Positions 1 to 6,009 of a stretch of 8,951 bases of DNA are shown here, piece after piece. Source of the stretch: Candidatus Hecatellales archaeon ex4484_218 (GTDB taxonomy: Archaea > Thermoproteota > Bathyarchaeia > Hecatellales > Hecatellaceae); contig NJEB01000066.1 of NCBI GenBank assembly GCA_002254975.1, forward strand, positions 1 to 8,951. The letters run 5' to 3'. A model generated the notes under the pieces. It saw nothing but the letters and a program-made list of their open reading frames with translations. It was not told where the DNA came from and did not search any database. Position numbers and translations under genes: made by a program. The stretch's first letter is position 1; each line of letters opens with the position of its first letter.

Positions 1-3
1 TAC

Positions 4-607
4 ATGCTTTCCCTACCTGCCCCCTACTTTATCTTAAAAGCTATCAAATGGAAAGCAGGAGAATTCTTGGAGGAAAAATTAAGGATTAGAGAAGAAATTA
101 TAAAATTGGTTCAGCCAAAGGAGGGGGAGAAAGTACTTGATGTTGGTACAGGAGGTGGATTGCTGGCTATAGGGTTTGCTAAAGCCGCTAAAAATGTTGA
201 GGTTGCGGGTATCGACCTATGGATACCTGGAGGTGGTGGAACATCCCTAAAAACAGCAAAAAGAAATGCGGAAATAGAAGGTGTTGCTGATAGGGTAGAT
301 TTCAAAAAAAGCTGATGCAAGATGTATACCCTACCCCAACAACTTCTTTGATGTTGTGGTTGCAAGTTTTGTTCTTCACATGATTTACAAAAATAGAGAT
401 TCAGCATTTAAGGAGATGATAAGGGTTCTAAAACCTAAAGGAAGGTTTACGATAATAGAGCCACCTAAAGCATTCAAGTGGAAAATAAATGGGGATTTAA
501 AAAGAAAACTTGAGGATTTTGGACTTAAAAATGTTAAATTTACCCCTATAAAAATCAACTATCCTAAAAAAAGAAACGTATATGCAATTTACGGAGAAAA
601 GAAATAA
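4..607 (+). pseudogene. SAM-dependent class I methyltransferase, frameshifted
   Basis: Probably transfers a methyl group from S-adenosylmethionine to an unidentified small-molecule substrate. The N-terminal frame (4-315) has the SAM-binding motif I VLDVGTGGG (about residues 44-52) and an acidic motif II region (GIDLW). It stops at TGA 313-315, just after an A7 run at 304-310. Skipping one base there gives a continuous second frame to TAA 605-607, reading KKADARCIPYPNNFFDVVVA (motif IV region) and then RVLKPKGRFTIIEP, the usual strand 5 region. Joined, the protein is about 200 residues, normal for the fold. The start is uncertain: ATG 4 lies at the window edge and no ribosome binding site is visible, so the gene may begin further left. 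It converges on the regulator gene with only 5 bp between stops. It could be a pseudogene, a slippage-expressed gene or a homopolymer sequencing error. The family call is firm; the substrate is unknown. Confidence 0.8.
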
Positions 608-612
608 AACTA

Positions 613-1128
613 TTATTTTAACAAAACAATATTACCCATTCCTCTTCTTCTCCTCTCAACCAAACCTTTACTTTCCAATAAATCTAAAACCCTGCTAACA
701 TTCGATTTTGAGATTCCTGTTTTCTCAACCAGCTCACTTTGATTTATAATTCCATCCGACTCAATTATTGCCTTGTATATTTTTTGCTCATCATCTTTTA
801 ATGTTTTTGCTATTTGTTCCCATCTCTTTTTCCTTTCCTCTAAAACTAATTCTCCAACAGGCTTTACCAATTCTCCAGTAGGTTTTCCAAGAAAATCAAA
901 AAATAAAAGATACATTCCACTAACAGCAAGAGTTATCGATGCTAAAACTATAACAATTACATCTGTGAATGTAAAAAATCCTGGAATTTGGCTGACAACG
1001 GTATTTTGACCTTCCACATAAATTTGGATTGGAGTAGGATTCAAAAGTTTAATTCCAAGCACAAACACTGAAGCAACAAATAAAGCTACCATAAACATGA
1101 TTTTCCCATGAACCTTTTTAACCTCCAT
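613..1128 (-). CDS. Membrane-anchored winged-helix transcriptional regulator
   Basis: The 171-residue protein has two hydrophobic segments (about 10-29 and 54-79) separated by a short loop that probably faces outside. A charged linker with a repeated GELV motif (85-104) follows, then a C-terminal winged helix-turn-helix (about 107-171). The recognition helix and wing read SKSNVSRVLDLLESKGLVER and then a basic RRRGMGN turn. This layout matches archaeal membrane-associated wHTH proteins of the COG2512 type, thought to couple a membrane or extracellular cue to DNA binding. ATG 1128 is preceded by GGGAGATGA (minus strand, 1140-1132) at good spacing, which supports this start. The gene lies 59 bp downstream of the exported-protein gene on the same strand, with a T-rich tract between them, so they may be partly co-transcribed. 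The DNA target and the signal cannot be read from the sequence. Confidence 0.82.
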   Translation of the reverse strand: MEVKKVHGKIMFMVALFVASVFVLGIKLLNPTPIQIYVEGQNTVVSQIPGFFTFTDVIVIVLASITLAVSGMYLLFFDFLGKPTGELVKPVGELVLEERKKRWEQIAKTLKDDEQKIYKAIIESDGIINQSELVEKTGISKSNVSRVLDLLESKGLVERRRRGMGNIVLLK

Positions 1129-1149
1129 TTTTCATCTCCCACATAACTT

Positions 1150-1165
1150 AAAAAAATAAAAAAAA
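1150..1165 (-). terminator. T-rich tract, possible archaeal terminator
   Basis: On the minus strand this reads T8-A-T7, starting 22 bp past the stop of the exported-protein gene and ending 9 bp before the Shine-Dalgarno site of the next gene. Archaeal transcription often ends at U-rich tracts without a hairpin. Here it may stop or attenuate transcription between the two genes. Confidence 0.45.
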
Positions 1166-1187
1166 TTGGTTTGATAGATACGGATGT

Positions 1188-1736
1188 TTACTTATTATAT
1201 CCTGACCCATAATAAACTTCTGTTTTGTCTAAGCTTTGCTCTTCCACCGATTTCACTATTTCATTGTTTAAGTCTATTGTAATCTTATAGAATTTGCCAT
1301 CAACTTTTACCATTAAGACTGCTTCATCCTCAGTCCATGATAAAGCAAATATATCAGTACGCTGTATGCCTTTCCCATTAGTTAATTCTTGTACTCTGCT
1401 ATCTTTATTGGCTATTTCAAGCCACCTATTTACCTTCTTTTCATGTTCTTTCTGTACTTCTTCAATCTCCTTCGGGGTCATCTTATTCTTATAAAATAGT
1501 ATTTTATATTCTGATGTCTCCACAGCATATTCTCCTTCTGGTATTGTAATTTCTTTTACAAGTTTGCCATTCTCATATATTTTTAGCTGTCCACCCATTG
1601 CTATCACTCTAACCTCCTTTCCTGCAAACTTCAAGAAGTCTCCTGTTCCTGAAGCTGTAGCTATACTTGCCGCTAACAATCCTACAACCGTTAAGATACT
1701 AAGCAAAGCCAATCTGCTTTTCACTTCCCCTTTCAT
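1188..1736 (-). CDS. Exported protein of unknown function, C-terminal part PepSY-like
   Basis: The 182-residue protein starts with a clear signal peptide: basic MKGEVKSR, a hydrophobic core at 9-27, and a likely cleavage near ATA-SG (28-30). A small beta-rich part follows (about 38-82, with KIYENGKLVKEITIPEGEY), then a charged helix (86-108), then a segment (109-167) whose alternating strands end in VKVDGKFYKITIDLNNEIVK. That last segment resembles PepSY-like domains, but this is a pattern judgement only. No lipobox cysteine or C-terminal anchor is seen, so it is probably released or peripherally bound outside the membrane. ATG 1736 is fixed by a strong GGAGGTGA site (minus strand, 1748-1741). 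It lies directly upstream of the membrane-anchored regulator on the same strand, which suggests a ligand or modulator of that regulator. The function is not known. Confidence 0.75.
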   Translation of the reverse strand: MKGEVKSRLALLSILTVVGLLAASIATASGTGDFLKFAGKEVRVIAMGGQLKIYENGKLVKEITIPEGEYAVETSEYKILFYKNKMTPKEIEEVQKEHEKKVNRWLEIANKDSRVQELTNGKGIQRTDIFALSWTEDEAVLMVKVDGKFYKITIDLNNEIVKSVEEQSLDKTEVYYGSGYNK

Positions 1737-1761
1737 TTTTTCACCTCCCCAGTGGTTCTAC

Positions 1762-1998
1762 TCATATATGGTATGAAACACCATAACTATCATAGGTATG
1801 AAACCAGTTTCCAACTGTTGATCTTAAACATTTCTTGCCGAAACTTGCAACTGAGCCAAAAAGGTAAACCTCAGCTTTTGAGTCAATATTTTTTACAATT
1901 TTTTTTAACAATTTAAGGTAATAATTTAGTTTTTCAAAAATTTCATGTCTTTTTAAAGCTTCCTTAACAAAAATTTTATGTGAGTTTTTTAATGACAT
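1762..1998 (-). pseudogene. Minimal nucleotidyltransferase (MNT antitoxin), truncated at the GS motif
   Basis: From ATG 1998 (TTG 2004 is an alternative) the frame encodes a helical N-terminus followed by AEVYLFGSVAS, the first strand and GS motif of minimal nucleotidyltransferases, usually partnered with HEPN proteins. In the family, GSV is followed within about a dozen residues by the catalytic DxD. Here the homology ends just after GSVAS (1846-1857 encode GSVA), and the remaining 27 or so residues (through GNWFHTYDSYGVSYHI) are unrelated and lack the metal-binding aspartates. It overlaps the end of the HEPN gene by 23 bp, the usual arrangement of these pairs. The right half appears to have been lost and replaced by sequence leading to the exported-protein gene. 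A catalytically dead remnant is the best reading; a short HEPN-binding peptide is possible. Confidence 0.7.
1770..1804. repeat. Short direct repeat GGTATGAAAC, period 25 bp
   Basis: GGTATGAAAC occurs at 1770-1779 and 1795-1804. The second copy runs into GAAAC-CA-GTTTC (1800-1811), a small inverted repeat. The pair lies in the non-homologous tail of the truncated nucleotidyltransferase, upstream of the exported-protein gene. It could be a regulator binding site for that gene or a scar at a recombination junction. Confidence 0.4.
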
Positions 1999-2365
1999 CT
2001 TCAACCACTTTTAACAATTTTTCAGCTTCCTCCTTCCTGTATTCTCTTACCACATACCTAGAAGTTATATATGCATCCTCCAAAATACCAAGCTCCAAAA
2101 GATACTTATCAAGAACTTCTTTAACCTTAACTTTATAATTTTTAGGTGTAACTTCAAAAATAATTTCTAAAAGTTTTCTAACACTATGGGTTTTAGGATA
2201 GTCAACACCAAAATCTAAAAGTTTTGTTTTAAGAAACAGTTGGAGTGCTTGTTCTAAACTGAATATTGCAAGGTCGTAAAATTGATGTTTAATTTGAAGT
2301 TTGGCTGTTTCAAAAAATCTTTTTGACCTTTCCTTTAACAACCTTAATTCTTCAATTTTACCCAT
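1976..2365 (-). CDS. HEPN domain protein
   Basis: The 129-residue, largely helical protein matches the archaeal HEPN family: an N-terminal helix LRLLKERSKRFFETAK, then FYDLAIFSLEQALQLFLKTK (29-48), a central KTHSVRKLL (58-66) and a C-terminal LEDAYITSRYVVREY (95-109) followed by EEAEKLLK. HEPN proteins often act as RNases or substrate-binding subunits and are commonly paired with a minimal nucleotidyltransferase antitoxin, as here (23-bp overlap). The nuclease signature R-x4-6-H is not evident: no Arg is followed by a His at that spacing. It may therefore be a binding-type HEPN rather than an active RNase. ATG 2365 is supported by the N-terminal match; the ribosome binding site is weak (GGTTGAT). 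The partner gene is truncated, so the module may be orphaned. Confidence 0.82.
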   Translation of the reverse strand: MGKIEELRLLKERSKRFFETAKLQIKHQFYDLAIFSLEQALQLFLKTKLLDFGVDYPKTHSVRKLLEIIFEVTPKNYKVKVKEVLDKYLLELGILEDAYITSRYVVREYRKEEAEKLLKVVEDVIKKLT

Positions 2366-2396
2366 GAATCAACCAACAATATTACCAAACCCAACC

Positions 2397-2410
2397 ATAT
2401 TATACTTTAC
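2397..2410 (-). promoter_or_regulatory. Probable promoter of the HEPN gene
   Basis: The minus strand reads GTAAAGTATAATAT, a purine-rich BRE-like stretch followed by a TATA-like box about 32-45 bp upstream of ATG 2365. This would place transcription start near 2375 with a short leader. The call rests on A/T pattern and spacing only. Confidence 0.35.
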
Positions 2411-2504
2411 TAATAATCTTAGGCTAAGTTAATGAATCAACAATTATAAAGTTTACAATTCAAGAATATAGTTGTTTGGATAATAATACTCTGATTTATC
2501 AGTT

Positions 2505-3038
2505 TTAAATATTAAGACTTTTAATTAAATCTTCAACATTTGTTTTTTTCACTGGAAAAATGTCTAAAATTTTTAGTGTTGCTTCATGGTTCTCTTTTGA
2601 GGGTGATGCTATACAGTCTACTGGAAGAATAATTTCGTATCCTAATTCTAATCCATCCATAATTGTTTTTAATACGCATCCCTCAGTTCTTATCCCTGAA
2701 ATAATAAGAGTTTTTATTCCCTTATATCTTAAAAGAAAATCTAGGTTTGAAGCGTAAAATGCACTAAGCCTTGGCTTTTCAACTATAATGTCACTTGTTT
2801 CTGGTGAAAGTTCATCTATTATTTTCCATCCTTCTGTTCCTTTTATTGTGTGTAGAGGAAGATTAAACCTTTCAAATATAGGGTCATCTTTAAGTCTGGT
2901 GTCGCAAGCATAAATAACAGGTAAACCTTTTTTCCGAGCTTCCTCAACTAAAATTTTAATTTTTGGGATTATGTGTAAACAAAACTTTCCAATATTATCC
3001 TTTTGCATATCTATAACTAAAACAACTTTTTCAACCAT
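2505..3038 (-). CDS. Isochorismatase-family cysteine hydrolase
   Basis: The 177-residue protein has the alpha/beta fold and catalytic triad of the isochorismatase-like (cysteine hydrolase) family: Asp10 in VLVIDMQKD, Lys88 in VEKPRLSAF and Cys121 in SGIRTEGCV. Its length is typical. The family hydrolyses amide or vinyl-ether bonds of small molecules (nicotinamide, isochorismate, N-carbamoyl compounds). The metal-binding DxH usual in nicotinamidases is absent: the matching stretch reads ACDTRLKDD. A nicotinamidase call is therefore not supported and the substrate stays open. ATG 3038 is preceded by GAGG at 6-nt spacing, within a TTTGTTGAGG element also found in front of the divergent gene. It is divergently oriented to the HdrCB-like gene; no functional link is evident beyond the shared intergenic region. 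Confidence 0.88.
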   Translation of the reverse strand: MVEKVVLVIDMQKDNIGKFCLHIIPKIKILVEEARKKGLPVIYACDTRLKDDPIFERFNLPLHTIKGTEGWKIIDELSPETSDIIVEKPRLSAFYASNLDFLLRYKGIKTLIISGIRTEGCVLKTIMDGLELGYEIILPVDCIASPSKENHEATLKILDIFPVKKTNVEDLIKSLNI

Positions 3039-3042
3039 AATT

Positions 3043-3135
3043 CCTCAACAAATATAGGCTAAACCAGCTTAACCTTAAATTTTTTATTTTTGATTAACTA
3101 TGTAAATTCAAAATAGTTTTTTAGGTTTGTTGAGG
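3043..3135. promoter_or_regulatory. Divergent intergenic region with mirrored 10-bp leader element
   Basis: CCTCAACAAA (3043-3052) and its exact complement TTTGTTGAGG (3126-3135) bracket the divergent promoter region. Each copy carries the GAGG Shine-Dalgarno core of the gene it faces: the hydrolase to the left and the HdrCB-like gene to the right. A/T-rich boxes between them (for example around 3074-3085 for the leftward gene) are at suitable distances for TATA elements. The symmetry may be co-regulation or coincidence. Confidence 0.45.
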
Positions 3136-3144
3136 TGTAAAAGT

Positions 3145-4260
3145 TTGGCTGAACAGGAAATTCTTCAAAGACTTAATCTTTTAGCATGTATGCAATGTGG
3201 GATTTGTTCAGGTTCATGTCCAATAACTGTTAAAGCACCCTTAAATATTCGTAGAATTATTAGAGAATTAGTTTTAACCAGAAAGCTTCCTAAACATAAG
3301 GAAGAATATATTTGGGGATGTACAACCTGTTCAACTTGTGAAGTTAGATGTCCAAGAGAATTAAAACCTTATGAATTGTTGATTGACATTAGAAATTGGT
3401 TGGTTGAGGAGGGTGAAGTTCCGGTAAATATTAGGGATGCTTTAGAAAGTGTTTATAAACATGGGAATCCTTGGGGTAGAGCTAGAAGTAAAAGGTCTGA
3501 ATGGGCTGAGGGATTAAACCTTAAACAGCCAACTCAAGGTGAAAAAATAAGTCTTCTATACTTTGTTGGATGTGCACCTGCTTATGATTCAAGAGTTCAA
3601 GAGGTGGCTAAAGCCTTAGTAAAAATTTTTGGGAAGATGGATGAAGATTTTAGGTTTTTAGGTAATGATGAAACTTGTTGTGGTAGTGAAATTTATAGTA
3701 TGGGTGAAAAAGGTTTATTTGAATGGTTGGTTGAGGAAAACCAAAACCTATTCAACAAGTATGCTATAGATTTAATGGTTACAACTTCACCTCATTGTTT
3801 CAACATCTTTAAAACCCGATATCCAGAAATAAAATTTGAGGTTCAACATTACACCCAATATTTATGTAATCAACTAGAAAAAGGAAAATTAAAATTTCAA
3901 GAAAAATTTGAGGCAACAGTAACCTATCATGACCCATGTTTTCTGGGTAAAAGAAACAATATTTTTGAGGAGCCAAGAAAAATTTTGGAAACAATTCCAG
4001 GAATAAAATTTGTTGAGATGCCTAGAAATAAAGCTCAAAGTTTATGTTGTGAAGGTGGAGGGGGGAGAATGTGGTATGACCTACCAGGTGAACGTTTAGC
4101 TGAAGCAAGAATTATGGAAGCAGAAAGTACAGGTGCAGAAATCATTGTAACCTCATGTCCCTTCTGCCTTATCAACCTAGAGGATGCTGTTAAAACAACT
4201 GGAAAAGAAGAAAAAATTAAGGTTATGGACCTAGCAGAAATAGTAGCCCAAACAATCTAA
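3145..4260 (+). CDS. HdrCB-like Fe-S oxidoreductase (two 4Fe-4S sites plus two CCG domains)
   Basis: This is a soluble electron-transfer protein of the heterodisulfide reductase HdrD/GlpC-like family. Numbered from TTG 3145, two ferredoxin-type clusters are bound by C15-C18-C21-C25 and C59-C62-C65-C69. Two cysteine-rich CCG domains follow. The second has the full C265-x35-CC301/302-x35-C338xxC341 set that binds a noncubane 4Fe-4S cluster. The first has C143, CC178/179 and C218, but Ser215 stands where the CxxC partner should be. No membrane segment is seen, so it differs from HdrD-like proteins with a fused cytochrome b-type domain. TTG 3145 is chosen because GAGGTG (3132-3137) sits 7 nt upstream; an in-frame TTG at 3127 is less likely. 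Relatives take electrons from ETF/acyl-CoA dehydrogenase systems, and etfBA lies about 2.7 kb downstream on the same strand, so it may be an ETF partner. The physiological acceptor is unknown. Confidence 0.88.
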   Translation: MAEQEILQRLNLLACMQCGICSGSCPITVKAPLNIRRIIRELVLTRKLPKHKEEYIWGCTTCSTCEVRCPRELKPYELLIDIRNWLVEEGEVPVNIRDALESVYKHGNPWGRARSKRSEWAEGLNLKQPTQGEKISLLYFVGCAPAYDSRVQEVAKALVKIFGKMDEDFRFLGNDETCCGSEIYSMGEKGLFEWLVEENQNLFNKYAIDLMVTTSPHCFNIFKTRYPEIKFEVQHYTQYLCNQLEKGKLKFQEKFEATVTYHDPCFLGKRNNIFEEPRKILETIPGIKFVEMPRNKAQSLCCEGGGGRMWYDLPGERLAEARIMEAESTGAEIIVTSCPFCLINLEDAVKTTGKEEKIKVMDLAEIVAQTI

Positions 4261-4358
4261 AAAAATTATAATCCTAATAGTTTTTAAAAAAATTAAACTA
4301 GCAACTTTTCTTCCATTTAAAAAATATTAATACGATAATAGCGGTTTTTGGTGTTACA

Positions 4359-4482
4359 TTGGCTGAGGTTTTTGTAAGGGTTAAAAGGGAGTTTAAAAAG
4401 AAGTTGAAAGGTTAATGTAGATGTAAAAGAAGAAAAACTGAAATTTTTAAGTCTAAGGTTGATGCCTGCTGTCAAAGTGTAG
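4359..4482 (+). pseudogene. Possible ribbon-helix-helix antitoxin relic
   Basis: From TTG 4359 a short frame reads MAEVFVRVKREFKKKLKG and stops at TAA 4413-4415. Shifting by one base at 4410-4411 continues as VNVDVKEEKLKFLSLRL until TAG 4480-4482. The composite resembles the N-terminal strand and first helices of archaeal VapB/CopG-type antitoxins (xEVVxVRVxxEFKEK, then xVSEExxKFL). An A/T-rich stretch at 4318-4332 could be its promoter. The match is short and judged by eye; no toxin gene follows. The rest of 4261-4540 shows only T-rich and A/T-rich sequence after the Fe-S gene. Confidence 0.35.
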
Positions 4483-4510
4483 GCTTAGCTTTTCCTTGAA
4501 GACCTAGCTT

Positions 4511-4529
4511 TATTAAGCTCGACTTAATA
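4511..4529. repeat. Perfect 7-bp inverted repeat, 5-nt loop
   Basis: TATTAAG (4511-4517) and CTTAATA (4523-4529) are separated by CTCGA. It lies 18 bp before ATG 4548 of the small ORF that leads into the aspartic protease. It could be an operator or a leader hairpin; the short, A/T-rich arms make chance occurrence possible. Confidence 0.4.
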
Positions 4530-4547
4530 TTACAAGGTTGATGGTTT

Positions 4548-4649
4548 ATGGAGGAGTTGCTTCTAACCTTAATGGAGGAGGAAGACCTTCTCCTAACATT
4601 AGTTGACCCAGAGGTTGCTAAGGATGCTGAGGTTAAGGACAAAAATTGA
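4548..4649 (+). CDS. Small acidic ORF overlapping the aspartic protease gene
   Basis: ATG 4548 opens a 33-residue frame (MEELLLTLMEEEDLLLTL, then VDPEVAKDAEVKDKN) ending at TGA 4647-4649, overlapping the protease start (ATG 4624) by 26 bp. It is rich in Glu and Leu and probably helical. A weak AAGGTTGATGG stretch (4533-4543) precedes it. The overlap would allow translational coupling. I recognise no family; it could be a leader peptide, a small partner of the protease, or an N-terminal remnant of a lost gene. Confidence 0.35.
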   Translation: MEELLLTLMEEEDLLLTLVDPEVAKDAEVKDKN

Positions 4650-5037
4650 GAGAGCTGATGGGTTTGAATCTGTTGAGGCTGTAGCTATTGCTAACAGTGG
4701 CTTTGTTGGTATGGAACCTGAAATATTGATACCTCCAGCTATAGCTAGACAGCTTAAGCTTCACGAAATTGGAGAACCTGAAACATTTACAAAAGTTACA
4801 GGGGACGGTAGAAGAGTCAAATTTAAGGGGTATAAAGCCTCTGGTAAAGTTTACATCATCACGGAGGATAGGGTGGAAGGACCTGTTATCAGTACGATTC
4901 TTCTACCAACAAGAGGAAGATACATACTATTTAACGATAAACTTCTAAGCAGGTTAAAGATAGTTCTCCTAGATTTCGGAGAGGGAACATGGTGCTTTAG
5001 AGATGAGCTAGGTAGGAAAGAAAGAAAAACTTTTTGA
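4624..5037 (+). CDS. Clan AA (retropepsin-like) aspartic protease homologue with Asn for catalytic Asp
   Basis: The 137-residue protein matches a family of single-domain archaeal retropepsin-like proteins: an N-terminal strand, the active-site loop, then SGFVGMEPEILIPPAIARQL, a central strand region with GDGRRVKFKGYK, and a conserved end KLLSRLKIVLLDFGEGTWCF. These proteins are expected to act as homodimers, each chain giving one catalytic Asp in a D-T/S-G loop. Here the loop reads N24-S25-G26 (codon AAC, 4693-4695), one transition from GAC, so it is probably proteolytically inactive. The rest looks conserved and full length, suggesting a retained binding role or recent inactivation. ATG 4624 is preferred over an in-frame TTG at 4603: GAGGT (4611-4615) lies 8 nt before it, and this N-terminus fits the family better. 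It overlaps a small upstream ORF. The target is unknown. Confidence 0.75.
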   Translation: MLRLRTKIERADGFESVEAVAIANSGFVGMEPEILIPPAIARQLKLHEIGEPETFTKVTGDGRRVKFKGYKASGKVYIITEDRVEGPVISTILLPTRGRYILFNDKLLSRLKIVLLDFGEGTWCFRDELGRKERKTF

Positions 5038-5112
5038 TACCTTACTTAACCCTAAAAAATTTTTACTATCAAATATTTAAAAGAATTCTACTCAATTCAT
5101 GGAATATGGGTA

Positions 5113-5140
5113 ACCTTAACTAAAACTGTTAAATTAAGGT
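5113..5140. repeat. 7-bp inverted repeat in the intergenic region
   Basis: ACCTTAA (5113-5119) and TTAAGGT (5134-5140) are exact complements with a 14-nt spacer, in the gap between the aspartic protease and the exported beta-helix gene (5038-5241). It may be an operator or hairpin; it is also compatible with chance in A/T-rich DNA. No coding frame is visible in this gap. Confidence 0.3.
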
Positions 5141-5204
5141 AATAGGTTGAAGAAGGTTGTTTTCCATAAATTTAAACAAATAGTTATAGTCGTAAATCTA
5201 GCAT

Positions 5205-5220
5205 CAAAAATTTTAAATAC
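5205..5220 (+). promoter_or_regulatory. Probable BRE/TATA promoter of the beta-helix protein gene
   Basis: CAAAAATTTTAAATAC combines a purine-rich BRE-like stretch with a TATA-like TTTTAAATA centred near 5215. Transcription would start about 5240, next to TTG 5242, consistent with a leaderless mRNA. If initiation is earlier, GGGAG at 5229-5233 could serve as ribosome binding site for the same TTG. Confidence 0.45.
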
Positions 5221-5692
5221 ATTTTTTTGGGAGAAAAATATTTGTTTTTTCAATCCCCAAACAAAAATCTTAGCCTAATTGTAGGTTTTCTGGTTGTTTT
5301 CATGGTTTTCTCCAGCCTAATTTTTCCTGTTGGGGCTGAAAACCAGCAAAAACCTGTTTGGGTTGACAAGGATAAAGATTGGGTTTATGATGTTGGTGAA
5401 CCTACCTTTGATACTATTCAGTATGCTATTGATGCTGCTAGCCAAGGTGATTGGATTGGTGTTAATGCTACCCTCTACAATCCAACCGGAGACATGGTGA
5501 AAGAGAATGTTGTTGTAAACAAAGAAGGCTTATATATTAAAAGTTTGAATGGATATGCTTTGGTTAATGCTTCAGATACAGGTAAACCAGTATTCAACAT
5601 AACCGTAAATGATGTAATTATCGATGGATTTAGAATAACGGAAGGACTTATTGGAATCTATGCTTGCGAAGTAAACAACTGCACCCTAACCA

Positions 5693-5781
5693 GAAACCAA
5701 GCATACAACAACAACCGAAATGGAATTGGTGTATTTGATTCACTCAAGTGCAACTTAACTGGAAACCAAGCATACAACAAC
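5693..5781 (+). repeat. 20-bp direct repeat, period 69 bp, inside the beta-helix coils
   Basis: The same 20 bases occur at 5693-5712 and 5762-5781, encoding NQAYNN in two successive coils. The 69-bp period equals 23 codons, one beta-helix turn, which points to a fairly recent coil duplication. Confidence 0.8.
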
Positions 5782-5995
5782 TGGGGTGGAATTGCGGTGG
5801 GGTATTTGGATGGTTGTGTAATTTTGAATAATTTTGTTGCTAACAATACTATTCATGGTATTTGGCTTGAATATTCTAATCAAACCTATATTGTTGGAAA
5901 CACAATAATCAACAATACAGGTGTATATCCTTTATCAGGAATCCATATAGACTCAAAATCAACAGAAAACAAAATCCACTACAACAATATTTTGG

Positions 5996-6009
5996 ATAAT
6001 ACATAATAC
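5996..6009 (+). repeat. Perfect 7-bp tandem duplication (ATAATAC)x2 causing frameshift
   Basis: ATAATAC occurs at 5996-6002 and again at 6003-6009 with no spacer. The second copy introduces TAA at 6004-6006 and shifts the frame by +1. With one copy the frame reads LDNTANGSYGVYDEDFPAT without interruption. This is the signature of slipped-strand mispairing. Confidence 0.85.

Noticed and set aside
111..407. Minus-strand open frame opposite the methyltransferase
   Set aside because: It lies antisense to a recognisable protein, lacks a ribosome binding site and has no family-like composition.
1763..1770. CATATATG as TATA box of the exported-protein gene
   Set aside because: At this position transcription would start around 1740, downstream of the strong GGAGGTGA site the gene appears to use, so the spacing does not fit.
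1770..1811. CRISPR-like repeat (ends in ATGAAAC with an internal copy)
   Set aside because: Only one unit is present; the internal copies are 25 bp apart with no spacers of regular length, and no cas genes are in the window.
2364..2441. Direct repeat ATGAATCAAC at 2364-2373 and 2432-2441
   Set aside because: Short, A-rich, and one copy overlaps the HEPN start codon; no further structure supports it.
2491..2504. CTGAT-TT-ATCAG followed by T residues as an intrinsic terminator
   Set aside because: The loop is only 2 nt and the T stretch is on the plus strand, where no gene ends.
2505..3038. Specific annotation as nicotinamidase
   Set aside because: The catalytic triad is present, but the DxH metal site of nicotinamidases is not seen, so only the family is claimed.
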